The notes: a model not told the origin generated them from the letters alone. A DNA stretch of 64,000 nucleotides from UBA7672 sp041398245 (GCA_041398245.1 JAWKVC010000011.1:72622-136621); one strand, 5' to 3'. Positions 6,877-16,620 are shown, numbered from the stretch's first letter. Numbers and translations: made by a program.

Positions 6877-9072
6877 ATGCGGTTGATACTGGCGGGCGTG
6901 GCGGCGGCGGCTCTGGCAACCGCCGTGGCGGCTTGCGCGACGCAGGAGGAAACACAGGTGACGACAACTCCAGTGGCGGGCCCGGCAGCGGGACCCTCGG
7001 CGGCGGCAAACCCGCTCGATCCCGATTCCAACGCGCATCTCTGGCTGGAAGAGGTGGAGGGCGATCAGGCGCTGGCGTGGGTGCGCCAGCAGAACGAGCG
7101 CTCGCTGGCGGTGCTGGAGAATGATCCGCGCTTCAAGGGCTATTATGATGCCGCGCTGACGATCGCGACCTCGAAGGAACGCATTCCCTACGGCTCAATC
7201 CGCAAGGGACAGGTCTACAATTTCTGGCAGGACGATGCGCATGAGCGCGGCATCTGGCGGCGCACCAGCCTCGGCGATTACGCCAGCGCAAGCCCGGCGT
7301 GGGAGACGCTGCTGGATGTCGATGCGCTGGCGAAGGCTGAAGGCGCCAACTGGGTCTACAAGGGCGTCAGCTGCCGCCCGCCGGAAAAGACCGACTGCCT
7401 CGTCTCGCTGTCGAATGGCGGCAAGGACGCGGTGCGCGTGCGCGAATTTTCGATCGCGGACGGCGCGGCGAAGGCGGGCTTTGTCGCGGGCGGGTTTGAT
7501 CTTCCCGAGGCCAAGCAGGGCTTTGTGTGGGAAGGCAAGGACTCACTCCTGCTCGCGACCGACTGGGGCGGCGATACCGTCACCGAGAGCGGCTATCCTT
7601 TCGTGGTGAAGCGGCTGAAGCGCGGACAAGCGCTGTCCGACGCACAGGAGCTGTTCCGGGGCGCGAAGGAAAATGTCGGCGTGTGGCCGATGTCGCTTCA
7701 GGACGAGAACGGAAAGGAATGGTTCGGCGTCAGCCAGGCCGAGACCTTCTTCACGTCCAACACCTATGTGTTCGGCGCCGACGGCAAGGCGATGCAGCTG
7801 CCGATCCCGAAGAAGGCAACCCCGCAGGGCGTATTCGCCGACACGCTGCTGCTGACGCTGGAAGAGGACTGGGCGCCGATGGGTCAGGGCCAGTTCGTCG
7901 CCGGCGATCTGGTCGGCTTCAACTGGAGCGGGTTCCTCGCTGACGGCAAGCTGCCGCGCGTCGAACTCGTGTTCCGGCCAACCCCGAAGCAGGCGCTGCA
8001 GGGCGTCGGCATCACCAAGAACAATGTGCTGGTCAACATTTCGGACAATGTCGCCGTGAAGGTGATGGCCTACACCAAGAGCGGCATGAACTGGACCGCG
8101 AAGGAAGTCCCGCTGCCGCCCAACGGATCGGCCGGCGTGATTTTCGCGGACAGCGAGGAAGCGACGGCGTTCCTCGGCTATGAGGGCTATCTCTCTCCCG
8201 ACACGCTCTATCAGTACGATTCAGCGTCCGGCGACGTGAAGCAGCTGCGCCAGCTGCCGGCGTGGTTCGATGCATCGCCGTACGAAGTGCATCAGCGCGA
8301 GGCGACGTCGAAGGACGGCACCAAGGTTCCGTACTTTGTGGTTCACAAGAAGGGCGTTGCGCACGACGGCTCCAATCCCACGTTGGTCTACGGCTATGGC
8401 GGCTTCCAGGTCAGCCAGACGCCGAACTATTCCGGTACGGTCGGCAAGCTGTGGCTGGAGCAGGGCGGCGTCTATGTGATGGCCAATATTCGCGGTGGCG
8501 GCGAGTTCGGCCCCGCCTGGCACCAGGCCGGCCTCAAGACCAAGCGGCAGGTTGTCTATGACGATTTCATCGCCGTGGCCGAGGACCTGATCGACCATGG
8601 CATCACGTCGAAGGACAAGCTCGGCGCAATGGGCGGCTCGAATGGCGGGCTCCTGATGGGCGTGATGTACACGCAGCGCCCGGACCTGTTCAAAGCCATT
8701 GTCTGTCAGGTGCCGCTGCTCGACATGCTGCGTTACAATCTGCTGCTCGCAGGCGCGTCGTGGATGGACGAGTACGGCGATCCGGATGTGCCGGAAGAGC
8801 GGGCATGGCTTGAGAAGCTGTCGCCCTATCACAATGTCGACCCGGCGAAGACGTATCCCGAAATCTATTTCGAGACGTCGACCAAGGATGACCGGGTGCA
8901 TCCGGGCCATGCGCGCAAGATGGCCAAGCGCCTCGAAGAACTGGGCAAGCCGTTCCTCTATTACGAGAACATCGATGGCGGTCATTCGGCGGCGGCGAAC
9001 CAGCGCGAGGCGGCGCGGCGTTCGGCGCTGGAGTTCACCTATCTCGCGCGCAAGCTGATCGACGGCAAGTAG
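6877..9072 (+). CDS. S9 family prolyl oligopeptidase lipoprotein
   Basis: 731 residues from ATG at 6877, which starts a lipoprotein signal (MRLILAGVAAAALATAVAAC). A beta-propeller domain is followed by an alpha/beta hydrolase domain with all three catalytic residues: Ser in MGGSNGGLL, Asp in TKDDRVHPGHA and His in DGGHSA. The NPTLVYGYGGF segment before the catalytic domain is typical of S9A. It cleaves short peptides, probably after proline, at the outer membrane or in the periplasm. Convergent with the TetR gene. Confidence 0.92.
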   Translation: MRLILAGVAAAALATAVAACATQEETQVTTTPVAGPAAGPSAAANPLDPDSNAHLWLEEVEGDQALAWVRQQNERSLAVLENDPRFKGYYDAALTIATSKERIPYGSIRKGQVYNFWQDDAHERGIWRRTSLGDYASASPAWETLLDVDALAKAEGANWVYKGVSCRPPEKTDCLVSLSNGGKDAVRVREFSIADGAAKAGFVAGGFDLPEAKQGFVWEGKDSLLLATDWGGDTVTESGYPFVVKRLKRGQALSDAQELFRGAKENVGVWPMSLQDENGKEWFGVSQAETFFTSNTYVFGADGKAMQLPIPKKATPQGVFADTLLLTLEEDWAPMGQGQFVAGDLVGFNWSGFLADGKLPRVELVFRPTPKQALQGVGITKNNVLVNISDNVAVKVMAYTKSGMNWTAKEVPLPPNGSAGVIFADSEEATAFLGYEGYLSPDTLYQYDSASGDVKQLRQLPAWFDASPYEVHQREATSKDGTKVPYFVVHKKGVAHDGSNPTLVYGYGGFQVSQTPNYSGTVGKLWLEQGGVYVMANIRGGGEFGPAWHQAGLKTKRQVVYDDFIAVAEDLIDHGITSKDKLGAMGGSNGGLLMGVMYTQRPDLFKAIVCQVPLLDMLRYNLLLAGASWMDEYGDPDVPEERAWLEKLSPYHNVDPAKTYPEIYFETSTKDDRVHPGHARKMAKRLEELGKPFLYYENIDGGHSAAANQREAARRSALEFTYLARKLIDGK

Positions 9073-9088
9073 GCGCGTTCGCGCGCCT
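9071..9088. terminator. TTCG-tetraloop hairpin between convergent genes
   Basis: AGGCGCG-TTCG-CGCGCCT forms a 7-bp stem with a stable TTCG tetraloop, starting inside the peptidase stop codon and ending at the TetR stop. No T-run follows on either strand, so it is a weak terminator at best, possibly bidirectional. Confidence 0.45.
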
Positions 9089-9705
9089 CATGCCCCATCG
9101 GCCAGCTGCTGGATCACGGGGGCGAGAAGCTTCTGCAGCGTGGCGGGCGAGGTTTTCGCCAGCGGTGTCAGATGAATCATCTGACGCATCACCTGAACGC
9201 CGGCGATCAGCGACAGGATGAGTGCGGCGCGTTCAGCTGCGTTGTCGCCCCCGAGCGCGGCGGCCAGCGTCTTCAGATGCATCTTCTCGATCTGCTTGCG
9301 GCCGATCTCGATCACGCGCGGGTTTGTGGTCGATCCCGAGCGGACCATCATCAATGAGCCGTCGAGCGGAGTGACGTCAGGGCGCGTTGTTTCGAGCACG
9401 CCAGCGGCGAGATAGGCGCCAAGTGAGTCGAGGTCCGGCATGCCCTTGCGGATCACGCTGGCGTCGGACATCGCGTCGTCGATCGCCGCTTCGAACAGAC
9501 CCTCTTTTGAACCGAAATAGCGGTTGACCAGCATGGCCGTGACGCCCGCATTGGCGGCGATCTCGCGAAGGCCTGCGCCGTCATAGCCGTGCGCGGCAAA
9601 CGCCTTGCGGGCGGAATTGAGGATTGCTTGTCGCGTGGCGGCGGCGTCGCGACGGCGTGGCTCTACCGGCGTTTTTGCTGGCTTCGGCTTTGCAACACGG
9701 GGCAT
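9088..9705 (-). CDS. TetR/AcrR family regulator
   Basis: 205 residues from ATG at 9705. The N-terminal HTH region is clear: TRQAILNSARKAFAAHGYDG, then REIAANAGVTAMLVNRYFGS. The C-terminal ligand domain is generic. A longer frame to 9792 overlaps the operator region and the divergent gene start, so I rejected it. It sits divergently next to an SDR gene with two matching palindromes between them, and is the likely autoregulator and regulator of that gene. Confidence 0.88.
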   Translation of the reverse strand: MPRVAKPKPAKTPVEPRRRDAAATRQAILNSARKAFAAHGYDGAGLREIAANAGVTAMLVNRYFGSKEGLFEAAIDDAMSDASVIRKGMPDLDSLGAYLAAGVLETTRPDVTPLDGSLMMVRSGSTTNPRVIEIGRKQIEKMHLKTLAAALGGDNAAERAALILSLIAGVQVMRQMIHLTPLAKTSPATLQKLLAPVIQQLADGA

Positions 9706-9717
9706 CGGCGGACCATT

Positions 9718-9766
9718 GTATACGGTTGTAGACTTGTGGGCCTCCCTGATGTATACGATCGTATAC
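9718..9766. promoter_or_regulatory. Pair of TetR operators between tetR and SDR genes
   Basis: GTATACGATCGTATAC at 9751-9766 is a perfect 16-bp palindrome. A second copy at 9718-9733 (GTATACGGTTGTAGAC) matches it at 13 of 16 positions, with starts 33 bp apart, about three helical turns. Both lie in the short divergent promoter region, where TetR operators are expected. Confidence 0.75.
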
Positions 9767-9791
9767 TTATGAGGCAAGGCCGGAGACGACA

Positions 9792-10802
9792 ATGGCGGAC
9801 AGGGTTCTGGTGACGGGCGGCACCGGCTATGTCGCCGGCTGGGTGATCGTCGAGCTCCTGAAGCGCGGCTATGAGGTGCGGGCGAGCGTGCGTAGTGCGG
9901 CGAAGCAGGCCGCCGTGCAGGCCATGGCCGAGACGGGCGGGGCGCCGACCGACCGGCTGTCCTTCGCGATCGCCGACCTGACGCAGGATGACGGCTGGAC
10001 CGACGCCGCCGAGGGATGCCGGTATGTCCTCCATGTCGCCTCTCCGCTCGGCGCGGGCAGCGAGAAGGACAAGGATGCGCTGGTGAGGCCGGCGCGCGAC
10101 GGGGCGCTGCGCGTTCTCAAGGCGGCGGTAAAGGCCGGCGCGAAAAGGGTCGTCCTGACCTCGTCCTGCGGCGCGGCGGCGCCGGTGAAGATGGGCGTCA
10201 ACACCATAAGCGGCGAGGAAGTCTGGAGCGATCCCGACCGTCAGGATCCCTATCGCCGCTCCAAGACGCTGGCGGAGAGGGCGGCATGGGATTTCATGCG
10301 CGACCATGGCGGCGCAACCGAATTGGTGACCGTGTTGCCGAGCGGCGTGTTCGGGCCGATCCTGACAAAGGAGGGGCTTGGCTCCGTGCAGTTCATCCAG
10401 CGGCTGGTGGACGGCCGCATGCCGCGCATCCCCAATGTCGGGCTCAACATCATTGATGTGCGCGATCTCGCGATCGCGCACGTGCAGGCGATGGAGGCGC
10501 CTGAAGCTGCGGGCCAGCGTCTGATCATCAATGGCGATTTCATGTGGATGAACGAGATCGCCGGACTTCTGCGCGCGCGGCTGGGCGAACGCGGCGCGAA
10601 GGTTCCAACCAGGGAATTGCCGGACTGGATCGTGAAACTCGGTTCAGGGTTCAGCCCCGCGCTGAACACGCTCAAGCCGCTACTGCGCCGCAGCCATCGC
10701 TTTTCGTCAGACAAGGCGCGGCGGCTGATCGGGCTGAAGACGCGACCCGCGGAAGAGACCGTCGTGGACTGCGCCGAGAGCCTGCTCGAAGGCGCTGCAT
10801 AG
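9792..10802 (+). CDS. NAD(P)-dependent extended SDR (dihydroflavonol reductase-like)
   Basis: 336 residues. The nucleotide-binding loop is GGTGYVAG at residues 8-15, and the catalytic YRRSK (YxxxK) is near residue 155, preceded by a Ser-rich strand (LTSSCGAA). Family members reduce aldehydes or ketones with NADPH. Substrate unknown. It is divergent from a TetR regulator with two operators, so it is probably induced by a compound that binds TetR, perhaps a toxic aldehyde. It converges on the TonB receptor gene with 6 nt between stops. Confidence 0.85.
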   Translation: MADRVLVTGGTGYVAGWVIVELLKRGYEVRASVRSAAKQAAVQAMAETGGAPTDRLSFAIADLTQDDGWTDAAEGCRYVLHVASPLGAGSEKDKDALVRPARDGALRVLKAAVKAGAKRVVLTSSCGAAAPVKMGVNTISGEEVWSDPDRQDPYRRSKTLAERAAWDFMRDHGGATELVTVLPSGVFGPILTKEGLGSVQFIQRLVDGRMPRIPNVGLNIIDVRDLAIAHVQAMEAPEAAGQRLIINGDFMWMNEIAGLLRARLGERGAKVPTRELPDWIVKLGSGFSPALNTLKPLLRRSHRFSSDKARRLIGLKTRPAEETVVDCAESLLEGAA

Positions 10803-10808
10803 AACGGC

Positions 10809-12998
10809 CTAGTTTCTGAAGCGCAGCGACAGCGTGGCGTTGCGGCCCTCTTCCGGAAAGCCGTCCGTCAGGACGATGTTTTCGTCGGTCAGATTCCGCA
10901 CGGCAAACAACAGCGACACGTTGGGTGAGACCGTCCAGTCGGCCGCGATGTTGAACAGCGCGTACTCTCCCGTTTCGTAGAACGTCAGCGGCGCTGCGGA
11001 GGTGACCATCCAGCGCGCGGAAGCGATTTCGATGCTGGGCGTCAGCGCGAGGCCATCGACAGGCGACAGCGACGCATAGAGGAATGCCTTGAAGTCGGGC
11101 ACGCCTTGCGGCTGGAAGGCAGGGTTGGTGGGGTCGACGCCGGTGGTTGGCGGCGTCACGCCGGGCACATCGCTGACCGGAGCGATCTGGCCGTAGGAAC
11201 GATCCATCCAGGTGACATTGCCGCCGACGTCGAAACCATCGACGATCGTGGCGGCCAGGGACAATTCGACGCCCGTATATTCCGCGCTGGCGGCGTTGCG
11301 CGTCTGGTTGACCGTGCCGAACGGCGGCGCCAGTGCGACCGGGATCTGAACCAGCGCGTCCTGAAGATCGGTGTAGAAGACCGCGCCTTCGAGCGTCACA
11401 TTCGGACCGAAATCGATCGCGCCGCCGATCTCGTAGTTCGTGGCGCGTTCGGGCGCCACATCCGGATTTGGAATGGCCGCGCCAAAGCGCGCGGAGAACC
11501 GCTCGAACAGGGTCGGGAAGCGCGTGCGCGAGGACACGCTGGCATGCAGATGCATATCGCTGCTGGCATCCCACAGCAGTGCGAGCTGGCCGTTGACGGC
11601 GTCCATGTCGTTCAGCGGATAGGTAACCGGCAGGAAGGCGATGACCGGCGCCGCCGCTGTGCCGCTGCCCGAGACGCTGACGTCTGTTGCGGATTTGAGA
11701 TTGGTCCAGTCGTAGGACAGCCCGGCGACAAGATCGACGGTATCGGCAAGCGACCAGACATCCTCAAGCGCGACCGAGAAGGTCTCTTCTTCCGTGCCTT
11801 GCCACGGCTCGGCGTAGGCCGCGTTGAACGGCGCGCCGGTCGTGGGCGTGATCCGCGTGAAGCCGAACTGCCGCTCGTTGTGCTCGTCATTGCGATAATG
11901 AAAGGCGGTGCTGAGCCTGTTGCCGTCCCAGGGCTTCCATTCAAGCGTGGCGTTCGCCCCCCAGGCGGTGTCGGCATAATAACTGTCGAAGGCGCGGGGC
12001 AGGGTCTGCGTGCTTTGTGTGGCGTCGTCGAAGGCCGACAGCAGGTTGTCGAACGTGTTGTAGTAGACGCGCCCGCGCAGCTGGAGATTGGGCGCGAGCT
12101 GCGTACGCGTGAGCAGGTAGACGCTTTCGATGTCCCAATAGGGCCAGGTCCAGTAGCGCGCATTGGCCGTATCGCTCACGTGATAGGGCGCATTCTTCGA
12201 GCCTGACTGCTTCAGGTAGCTGATGGCGTATTCGTCGGTGGCGTTGGGCGTCCAGCCCAGCCTGGCGTTGACGCGCCAGTCATCGCTGGCGGAGTTGACG
12301 CGTTGTCCGCCATCCTCCAGCGCAGGAACAACCGGATGGAAATCTCCCGACAACGACCACGAATCGCGTTCCGTCGTTGCGCCGGACAGCTGGGCGTAGA
12401 ACTGGTCTTGCCGCGTGCCCACAAGGGCGGAGACGGTGCTGCCGTTGACGTTAAGATTGGCGTCTGCCGTGAGCGAAGCGACCAATTCGGCTTCAGACGC
12501 GCGCGAAGGCTTGCGCGTGACGAGGTTCACAGCGCCGCCAAGGCTGCCCGGACCGTTGAGGACGGAAACATAGCCTTTCGAGACCTGCACCTCGGCGAGA
12601 TCCGCCGTCAGGAACCGGGCGAAGTCGATACGATTGTCGGCTGGAAGGAAGACACGTACGCCGTCAATGGACAGCGTCGTCTGGAAGCGGTCGAAGCCGC
12701 GGATGAAGATGAGGCGCTCGTTGCGTGAGCCGCCGGTCGGCGCCGCATTGGCGCCGGGGATCAAGTCCATCGCTTCATCAACGCTGGTGCGGTCGAACGT
12801 GCGCATCTTCTCTCCGGACACCGTGGAGGCGCTGATGGTTTCGCCATCACTGTTGGCGATGCCGCTGTCGATTCGGCCGAGGACGAAAACGGTATCGCGA
12901 TCCGTGTCGGCCTGCGCCCATGCCGCTGGCGAGGAAAGCGAAACGAATCCCGCCAGCAGGGCCGCCGCGCCGGCGCCCGTTTTCAGCATCGCCTTCAT
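10809..12998 (-). CDS. TonB-dependent outer-membrane receptor
   Basis: 729 residues with a signal peptide ending AAWAQA. A plug domain follows (EKMRTFDRTSVDEAMDLIPG, then RLIFIRGFDRFQTTLSIDG and GPGSLGGAVNLVTRKP), and then a 22-strand-type barrel rich in alternating hydrophobic residues, ending NATLSLRFRN. It takes up a siderophore or other scarce ligand using TonB energy. The substrate cannot be told. The gene lies just beyond the terminator of the quinoprotein operon, so it has its own promoter. Confidence 0.9.
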   Translation of the reverse strand: MKAMLKTGAGAAALLAGFVSLSSPAAWAQADTDRDTVFVLGRIDSGIANSDGETISASTVSGEKMRTFDRTSVDEAMDLIPGANAAPTGGSRNERLIFIRGFDRFQTTLSIDGVRVFLPADNRIDFARFLTADLAEVQVSKGYVSVLNGPGSLGGAVNLVTRKPSRASEAELVASLTADANLNVNGSTVSALVGTRQDQFYAQLSGATTERDSWSLSGDFHPVVPALEDGGQRVNSASDDWRVNARLGWTPNATDEYAISYLKQSGSKNAPYHVSDTANARYWTWPYWDIESVYLLTRTQLAPNLQLRGRVYYNTFDNLLSAFDDATQSTQTLPRAFDSYYADTAWGANATLEWKPWDGNRLSTAFHYRNDEHNERQFGFTRITPTTGAPFNAAYAEPWQGTEEETFSVALEDVWSLADTVDLVAGLSYDWTNLKSATDVSVSGSGTAAAPVIAFLPVTYPLNDMDAVNGQLALLWDASSDMHLHASVSSRTRFPTLFERFSARFGAAIPNPDVAPERATNYEIGGAIDFGPNVTLEGAVFYTDLQDALVQIPVALAPPFGTVNQTRNAASAEYTGVELSLAATIVDGFDVGGNVTWMDRSYGQIAPVSDVPGVTPPTTGVDPTNPAFQPQGVPDFKAFLYASLSPVDGLALTPSIEIASARWMVTSAAPLTFYETGEYALFNIAADWTVSPNVSLLFAVRNLTDENIVLTDGFPEEGRNATLSLRFRN

Positions 12999-13104
12999 GT
13001 GCGTTTCCCGTCCTGTCCGTCGTATCGCTATAGTTTTCGGGATACAGCGGTAAGGCAGCCGCTATCTTTGGTCAACTATAACGAATCGGACGGGTCTTTG
13101 AGAC

Positions 13105-13136
13105 AAAGAAAAGAGCGCCGGAGCGAGCGGCGCCCT
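13105..13136 (-). terminator. Rho-independent terminator of the quinoprotein operon
   Basis: On the minus strand a GCGCCG-N7-CGGCGC hairpin (13115-13133) is followed by TCTTTTCTTT. It is placed just after the stop at 13182 of the secreted protein that ends the PQQ dehydrogenase operon. Confidence 0.75.
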
Positions 13137-13181
13137 TCAGTTTGCGCTGCCGGTGATCTCGGGAGCCCCGGAGCGATTGTG

Positions 13182-14231
13182 TTACTCGCCGGACTTCGGG
13201 CTCCGTCCCTGGCGTTCGAGTTCGCGCGCGCCTTCAAGAATTCCGAGCATACCGTGATTGCCTTCGTGGCAGGCGTATTCGTAGATGCCCTCGGACGCCC
13301 AGAACTCGTATTCGCCGCCCCATGGTGCGTCCCACGTGACGGGGTCGTCGATCGTGAACTGGTAGAGCAGGCGATTGTCGGCGACGCGCGTGAAGCGTTC
13401 GGTGACCTTCACCTTGTCCGACGCGCCATAAAGTTCCTGATAGGGGTGGTAGTTGATCGTCTCCACGACCAGCGAGTTTCCATCATACCAGCCGATGGCG
13501 TCGCCACCCCACGGCCGGATGGTTTCGGATGCGGGATTGTGCTTGCCGCCGATGCGGATGATGCGGATGTCATGGATCATCTCGACCCAGATGGCGACGG
13601 AATCGCTGCCCTGAGCGATCTGGTAGTTGTTGTTGTAGAGAACGGGGCGCATCACGGCGCCGGCCGTCGTCGGCATGAAGATGCAGCGCTCGGGGAGCCC
13701 GCGTGATTCCGGCCCGTCATTGGCGCCCGCCTCTGCGCTGAACTCGCTGGTGACGGCGACGCGGCGATTGGGGCGGGGCGGCGCGCCTTCCTTGCGCGGT
13801 GGCACGCGGCCGTCTGGCGTGGTCAAGAGCGACGAGCGCGGCTTGCCGTTGACGCGCATCACCTGCGTGCCCGGGTCGGTCCAGAAGCGGTTGTAGCCAA
13901 GGTTTGTGTTGCGGTCGGTGGGCGCGCCGACACTGGGGTCGGTGGGCGCATCGCCTGCGCGACGGTAATCCTCGGCTCGCCCCTGAACGCGTGAGGCCTG
14001 TTCCTCGGTGAGGATCAGGCTGGTGTATTCTTTGGGGCGCTCAACCGGGGTTGTGGTGGCGTTGCTCCACACGCCGGCAATGTCTGGCTGGCCGAAACCA
14101 TTCTTCGGCGGGACATACCCCTCATACGCGGGTTCGGCGTAGGCGTCGGCCGAGTAGCTGTTGACCTGCGCCAGCGCCGGCGAAGCCAAGAGGGCGAGGC
14201 CGACCGCAATCATCGAAACACGAAGTCTCAT
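13182..14231 (-). CDS. Secreted protein of unknown function, paralogue of 49714-50727
   Basis: 349 residues with a signal peptide (MRLRVSMIAVGLALLASPAL, cleavage after ALA). Blocks shared with the gene at 49714 include GxPDxxGxWxNAxxTxxER, GYNxFWxDPGT, LYNNxYQI, a GGDAIGWYDGNSLVVET-like strand, and EYACHEGNxxMxGILxGAR near the C-terminus. I know of no function for this family. It follows the PQQ dehydrogenase by 64 nt with a strong RBS (GGAGGAAG), so the two are probably one operon and it may assist that enzyme or bind the same substrate in the periplasm. Confidence 0.8.
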   Translation of the reverse strand: MRLRVSMIAVGLALLASPALAQVNSYSADAYAEPAYEGYVPPKNGFGQPDIAGVWSNATTTPVERPKEYTSLILTEEQASRVQGRAEDYRRAGDAPTDPSVGAPTDRNTNLGYNRFWTDPGTQVMRVNGKPRSSLLTTPDGRVPPRKEGAPPRPNRRVAVTSEFSAEAGANDGPESRGLPERCIFMPTTAGAVMRPVLYNNNYQIAQGSDSVAIWVEMIHDIRIIRIGGKHNPASETIRPWGGDAIGWYDGNSLVVETINYHPYQELYGASDKVKVTERFTRVADNRLLYQFTIDDPVTWDAPWGGEYEFWASEGIYEYACHEGNHGMLGILEGARELERQGRSPKSGE

Positions 14232-14295
14232 TGCTCTTCCTCCTGTGGGAACAAGCGCCGCGCCGCATGTTCGCGGTCGCGGCGCCCTCTCCCCG

Positions 14296-16620
14296 TCACT
14301 TTTTATCTGTCGGCGCCAGGCCGACTTTCACATAGCGCGCGAGCGCGTCGATCTGTTCGGCCGTCAGCGTCGCGCCAAAGCCCGGCATTTCCGGAGCCCC
14401 GCGTGTGATGAAGCTCGTGACGTCCGCGAGCGAACCCGTGGACGTCAGCGCTGGGGCGCTGCCGCCGCGCACGCCCTGGCCCTCGGGGCCGTGGCACACG
14501 GCGCAATTGCGCGCGAACAGATCGCGACCCGCAGCAAGTTGCGCTGGCGTTGCGCTGACCGTCTCAGCTGGCGCGGTTGCCGCCGCAGGCGCCTTTGTTT
14601 CCGCAAGTCCTGCAGCCGACGGCATGCGCGCGCCCGGCAGGGAGAGCGCGACAAGCTGGGCCGGTTCATCGCGGGCTGACAGCGCGACGGCGATGTATTG
14701 CCGTCCGCGATGCGCGTAGGTCATCGGCGCGCCGGAGGTGAGCCCGGGCAATTCGAACTCGGCAATCACTGCGCCCGTCTTCTTGTCGTAGGCGCGGAAC
14801 ATGCGCTCGCCGGGGTCGCCGCCGATATTGCCGGACTCGGCGAGGAACATCAGTGACCTGGTGACCAGCGGCGAGGGCCGCACGGATATCTGGCCCATAT
14901 TATCCCAGTCGAGATCGAGGTCCTTGATCGCCGGGTTGTTGCGGATCTCCTTCGAGGCTCCACCGATGGAGCGCGACCAGATGTGATCGCCGCTGTTCAT
15001 GTCCGTCGCTGTGACCAGCGCCCATGGCGGCTTGTTCAGCGGCAGACCATTGGGCATGCGCAGCACGCCGCCGGACACTGCCGTATAGGCCCATTCCGTC
15101 TTGGACAGGTCTGACTTTCGCAGCCCAAGGCCCATGAAGGTGTTGCGGGTCGGAACGAACAGTGTGTTCGTCTCAAGGTCGGCTGCGCCGCCATTCCAGT
15201 TCGAACCGCCGCCATAGTTCGGATAGACGATCGTGCCCTTGTTGGTGGCGGTGACCATCGTCGGCGGCGAGTACATCGGCCCTTTGGTATATTGCGAGAG
15301 GATCTGCATCGCTTCCGCCTTCAGTTCGGGCGTGAAATCGATGACGTCTTCTTCATGAAAGCCGAGACGGGAGTAGGGCGCGGGCTTGGTCGGGAAAGGC
15401 TGGGTCGGCGAGAGCTTCTCGCCCGGCACGGCGCCTTCGGTCGGAACCTTGCGTTCCTCGATCGGCCAGACGGGCTCGCCTGTCACGCGGTCGAACACGA
15501 AAGCCATGCCCTGCTTGGTGAGCACGGTGATCGCCTTGATCGTCCTGCCGTCCTTGTTGATGTTGTGAAGGATCGGCGCGGCGGGCAGATCATAATCCCA
15601 GACGCCGTGATGCAGGATCTGGAAGTGCCATTTGCGTTCGCCTGTGTTGGCATCGAGCGCGACGATGGTTTCGCCGAACAGGCCGTCGCCCGGCTTGTCG
15701 CCGCCCCAGAAATTGTTGGTGGCGCTTTCGACCGGCAGGTAGACCATGCCAAGCTCAGGGTCGGCCGACATCATGGTCCAGACGGACGCGGCGCCGAAAT
15801 CCTTCCAGCTGCCATTCTCCCACGTGTCGTTGCCGAACTCGCCAGGGCGCGGGATGGTGTGGAAACGCCACAGCAGCTTGCCGGTGCGCGTGTCGAAGCC
15901 GCGCACATAGCCGGGCGTACCGCCCTTTCTCTGGATCGTGTCGTCGCCGATCATCTGGATCACGATGACATTGCCAACGACGACGCCCGGCGCCGTCGAG
16001 TTCATGTCCTGAAGCTCGCGACCATCACCCGGCGGCAGCAGCTCCTTCATGAGATCAATCTGGCCGTTGTCGCCGAAATCCGGATCCGGCAGACCGGTGA
16101 CGGCGTCGATCGAGATCAGGCGGCCGTCGATCGTGTTGTTGAGAATCCGCTTCGCTGTCCCGTCAGTCCACCAGGAGACCGCGCGGGTGGAGCCGGAGAA
16201 GGCGCGGGTTGATGGCTTGCGATAAGGGTCTGGCTCGAACGTCCAGAGCGTTGTGCCGGTCGAAGGGTCGATGGCCGAAACGCGCGTGCCGCCGTGGGGC
16301 ACATAGAGCACCCCGTCGACCATGATGGGCGTCGCCTTCCAGTTTGGATCGGGCCGGCCATCCACATCGGAGGCTTTCCAGCGCCAGGCAATCTCAAGCT
16401 GGCCGACATTCTGCGCGTTTATCTGATCGAGTGTGGAGTAGCGGGAATTGCCCGCATCTGCGCCCCACGTGATCCATTCGCCGGGCTTGCGGGCAAGGGG
16501 GTCGGCCGCCATCGCGTGCGGAGGGGTCACGGGATCGCTGGTCGCCATCTGGGTGCAGCCGATCGCAAACGCGGCGACGGCCGCCATTGCACCCAGCCCA
16601 AGGCTTGCCTTGCGCCACAT
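14296..16620 (-). CDS. PQQ-dependent dehydrogenase with C-terminal cytochrome c (quinohemoprotein), lipoprotein
   Basis: 774 residues from ATG at 16620 (RBS GAGGAAAACAGG). A lipobox (FAIGC, Cys about residue 22) anchors it. An eight-bladed PQQ propeller follows, opening ITWGADAGNSRYSTLDQINA, with repeated W-motifs (LWTFEPD, KLLWRFHT, RKWHFQ) and the HHGVWDYDLP loop seen in PQQ glucose-dehydrogenase-like enzymes. After an Ala-rich linker, a cytochrome c domain carries CAVCH and an axial-type Met (PEMPGFG). It oxidises an alcohol or sugar and passes electrons via its own haem. No adjacent-Cys CC ring typical of methanol/ethanol dehydrogenases is visible. Confidence 0.9.
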   Translation of the reverse strand: MWRKASLGLGAMAAVAAFAIGCTQMATSDPVTPPHAMAADPLARKPGEWITWGADAGNSRYSTLDQINAQNVGQLEIAWRWKASDVDGRPDPNWKATPIMVDGVLYVPHGGTRVSAIDPSTGTTLWTFEPDPYRKPSTRAFSGSTRAVSWWTDGTAKRILNNTIDGRLISIDAVTGLPDPDFGDNGQIDLMKELLPPGDGRELQDMNSTAPGVVVGNVIVIQMIGDDTIQRKGGTPGYVRGFDTRTGKLLWRFHTIPRPGEFGNDTWENGSWKDFGAASVWTMMSADPELGMVYLPVESATNNFWGGDKPGDGLFGETIVALDANTGERKWHFQILHHGVWDYDLPAAPILHNINKDGRTIKAITVLTKQGMAFVFDRVTGEPVWPIEERKVPTEGAVPGEKLSPTQPFPTKPAPYSRLGFHEEDVIDFTPELKAEAMQILSQYTKGPMYSPPTMVTATNKGTIVYPNYGGGSNWNGGAADLETNTLFVPTRNTFMGLGLRKSDLSKTEWAYTAVSGGVLRMPNGLPLNKPPWALVTATDMNSGDHIWSRSIGGASKEIRNNPAIKDLDLDWDNMGQISVRPSPLVTRSLMFLAESGNIGGDPGERMFRAYDKKTGAVIAEFELPGLTSGAPMTYAHRGRQYIAVALSARDEPAQLVALSLPGARMPSAAGLAETKAPAAATAPAETVSATPAQLAAGRDLFARNCAVCHGPEGQGVRGGSAPALTSTGSLADVTSFITRGAPEMPGFGATLTAEQIDALARYVKVGLAPTDKK

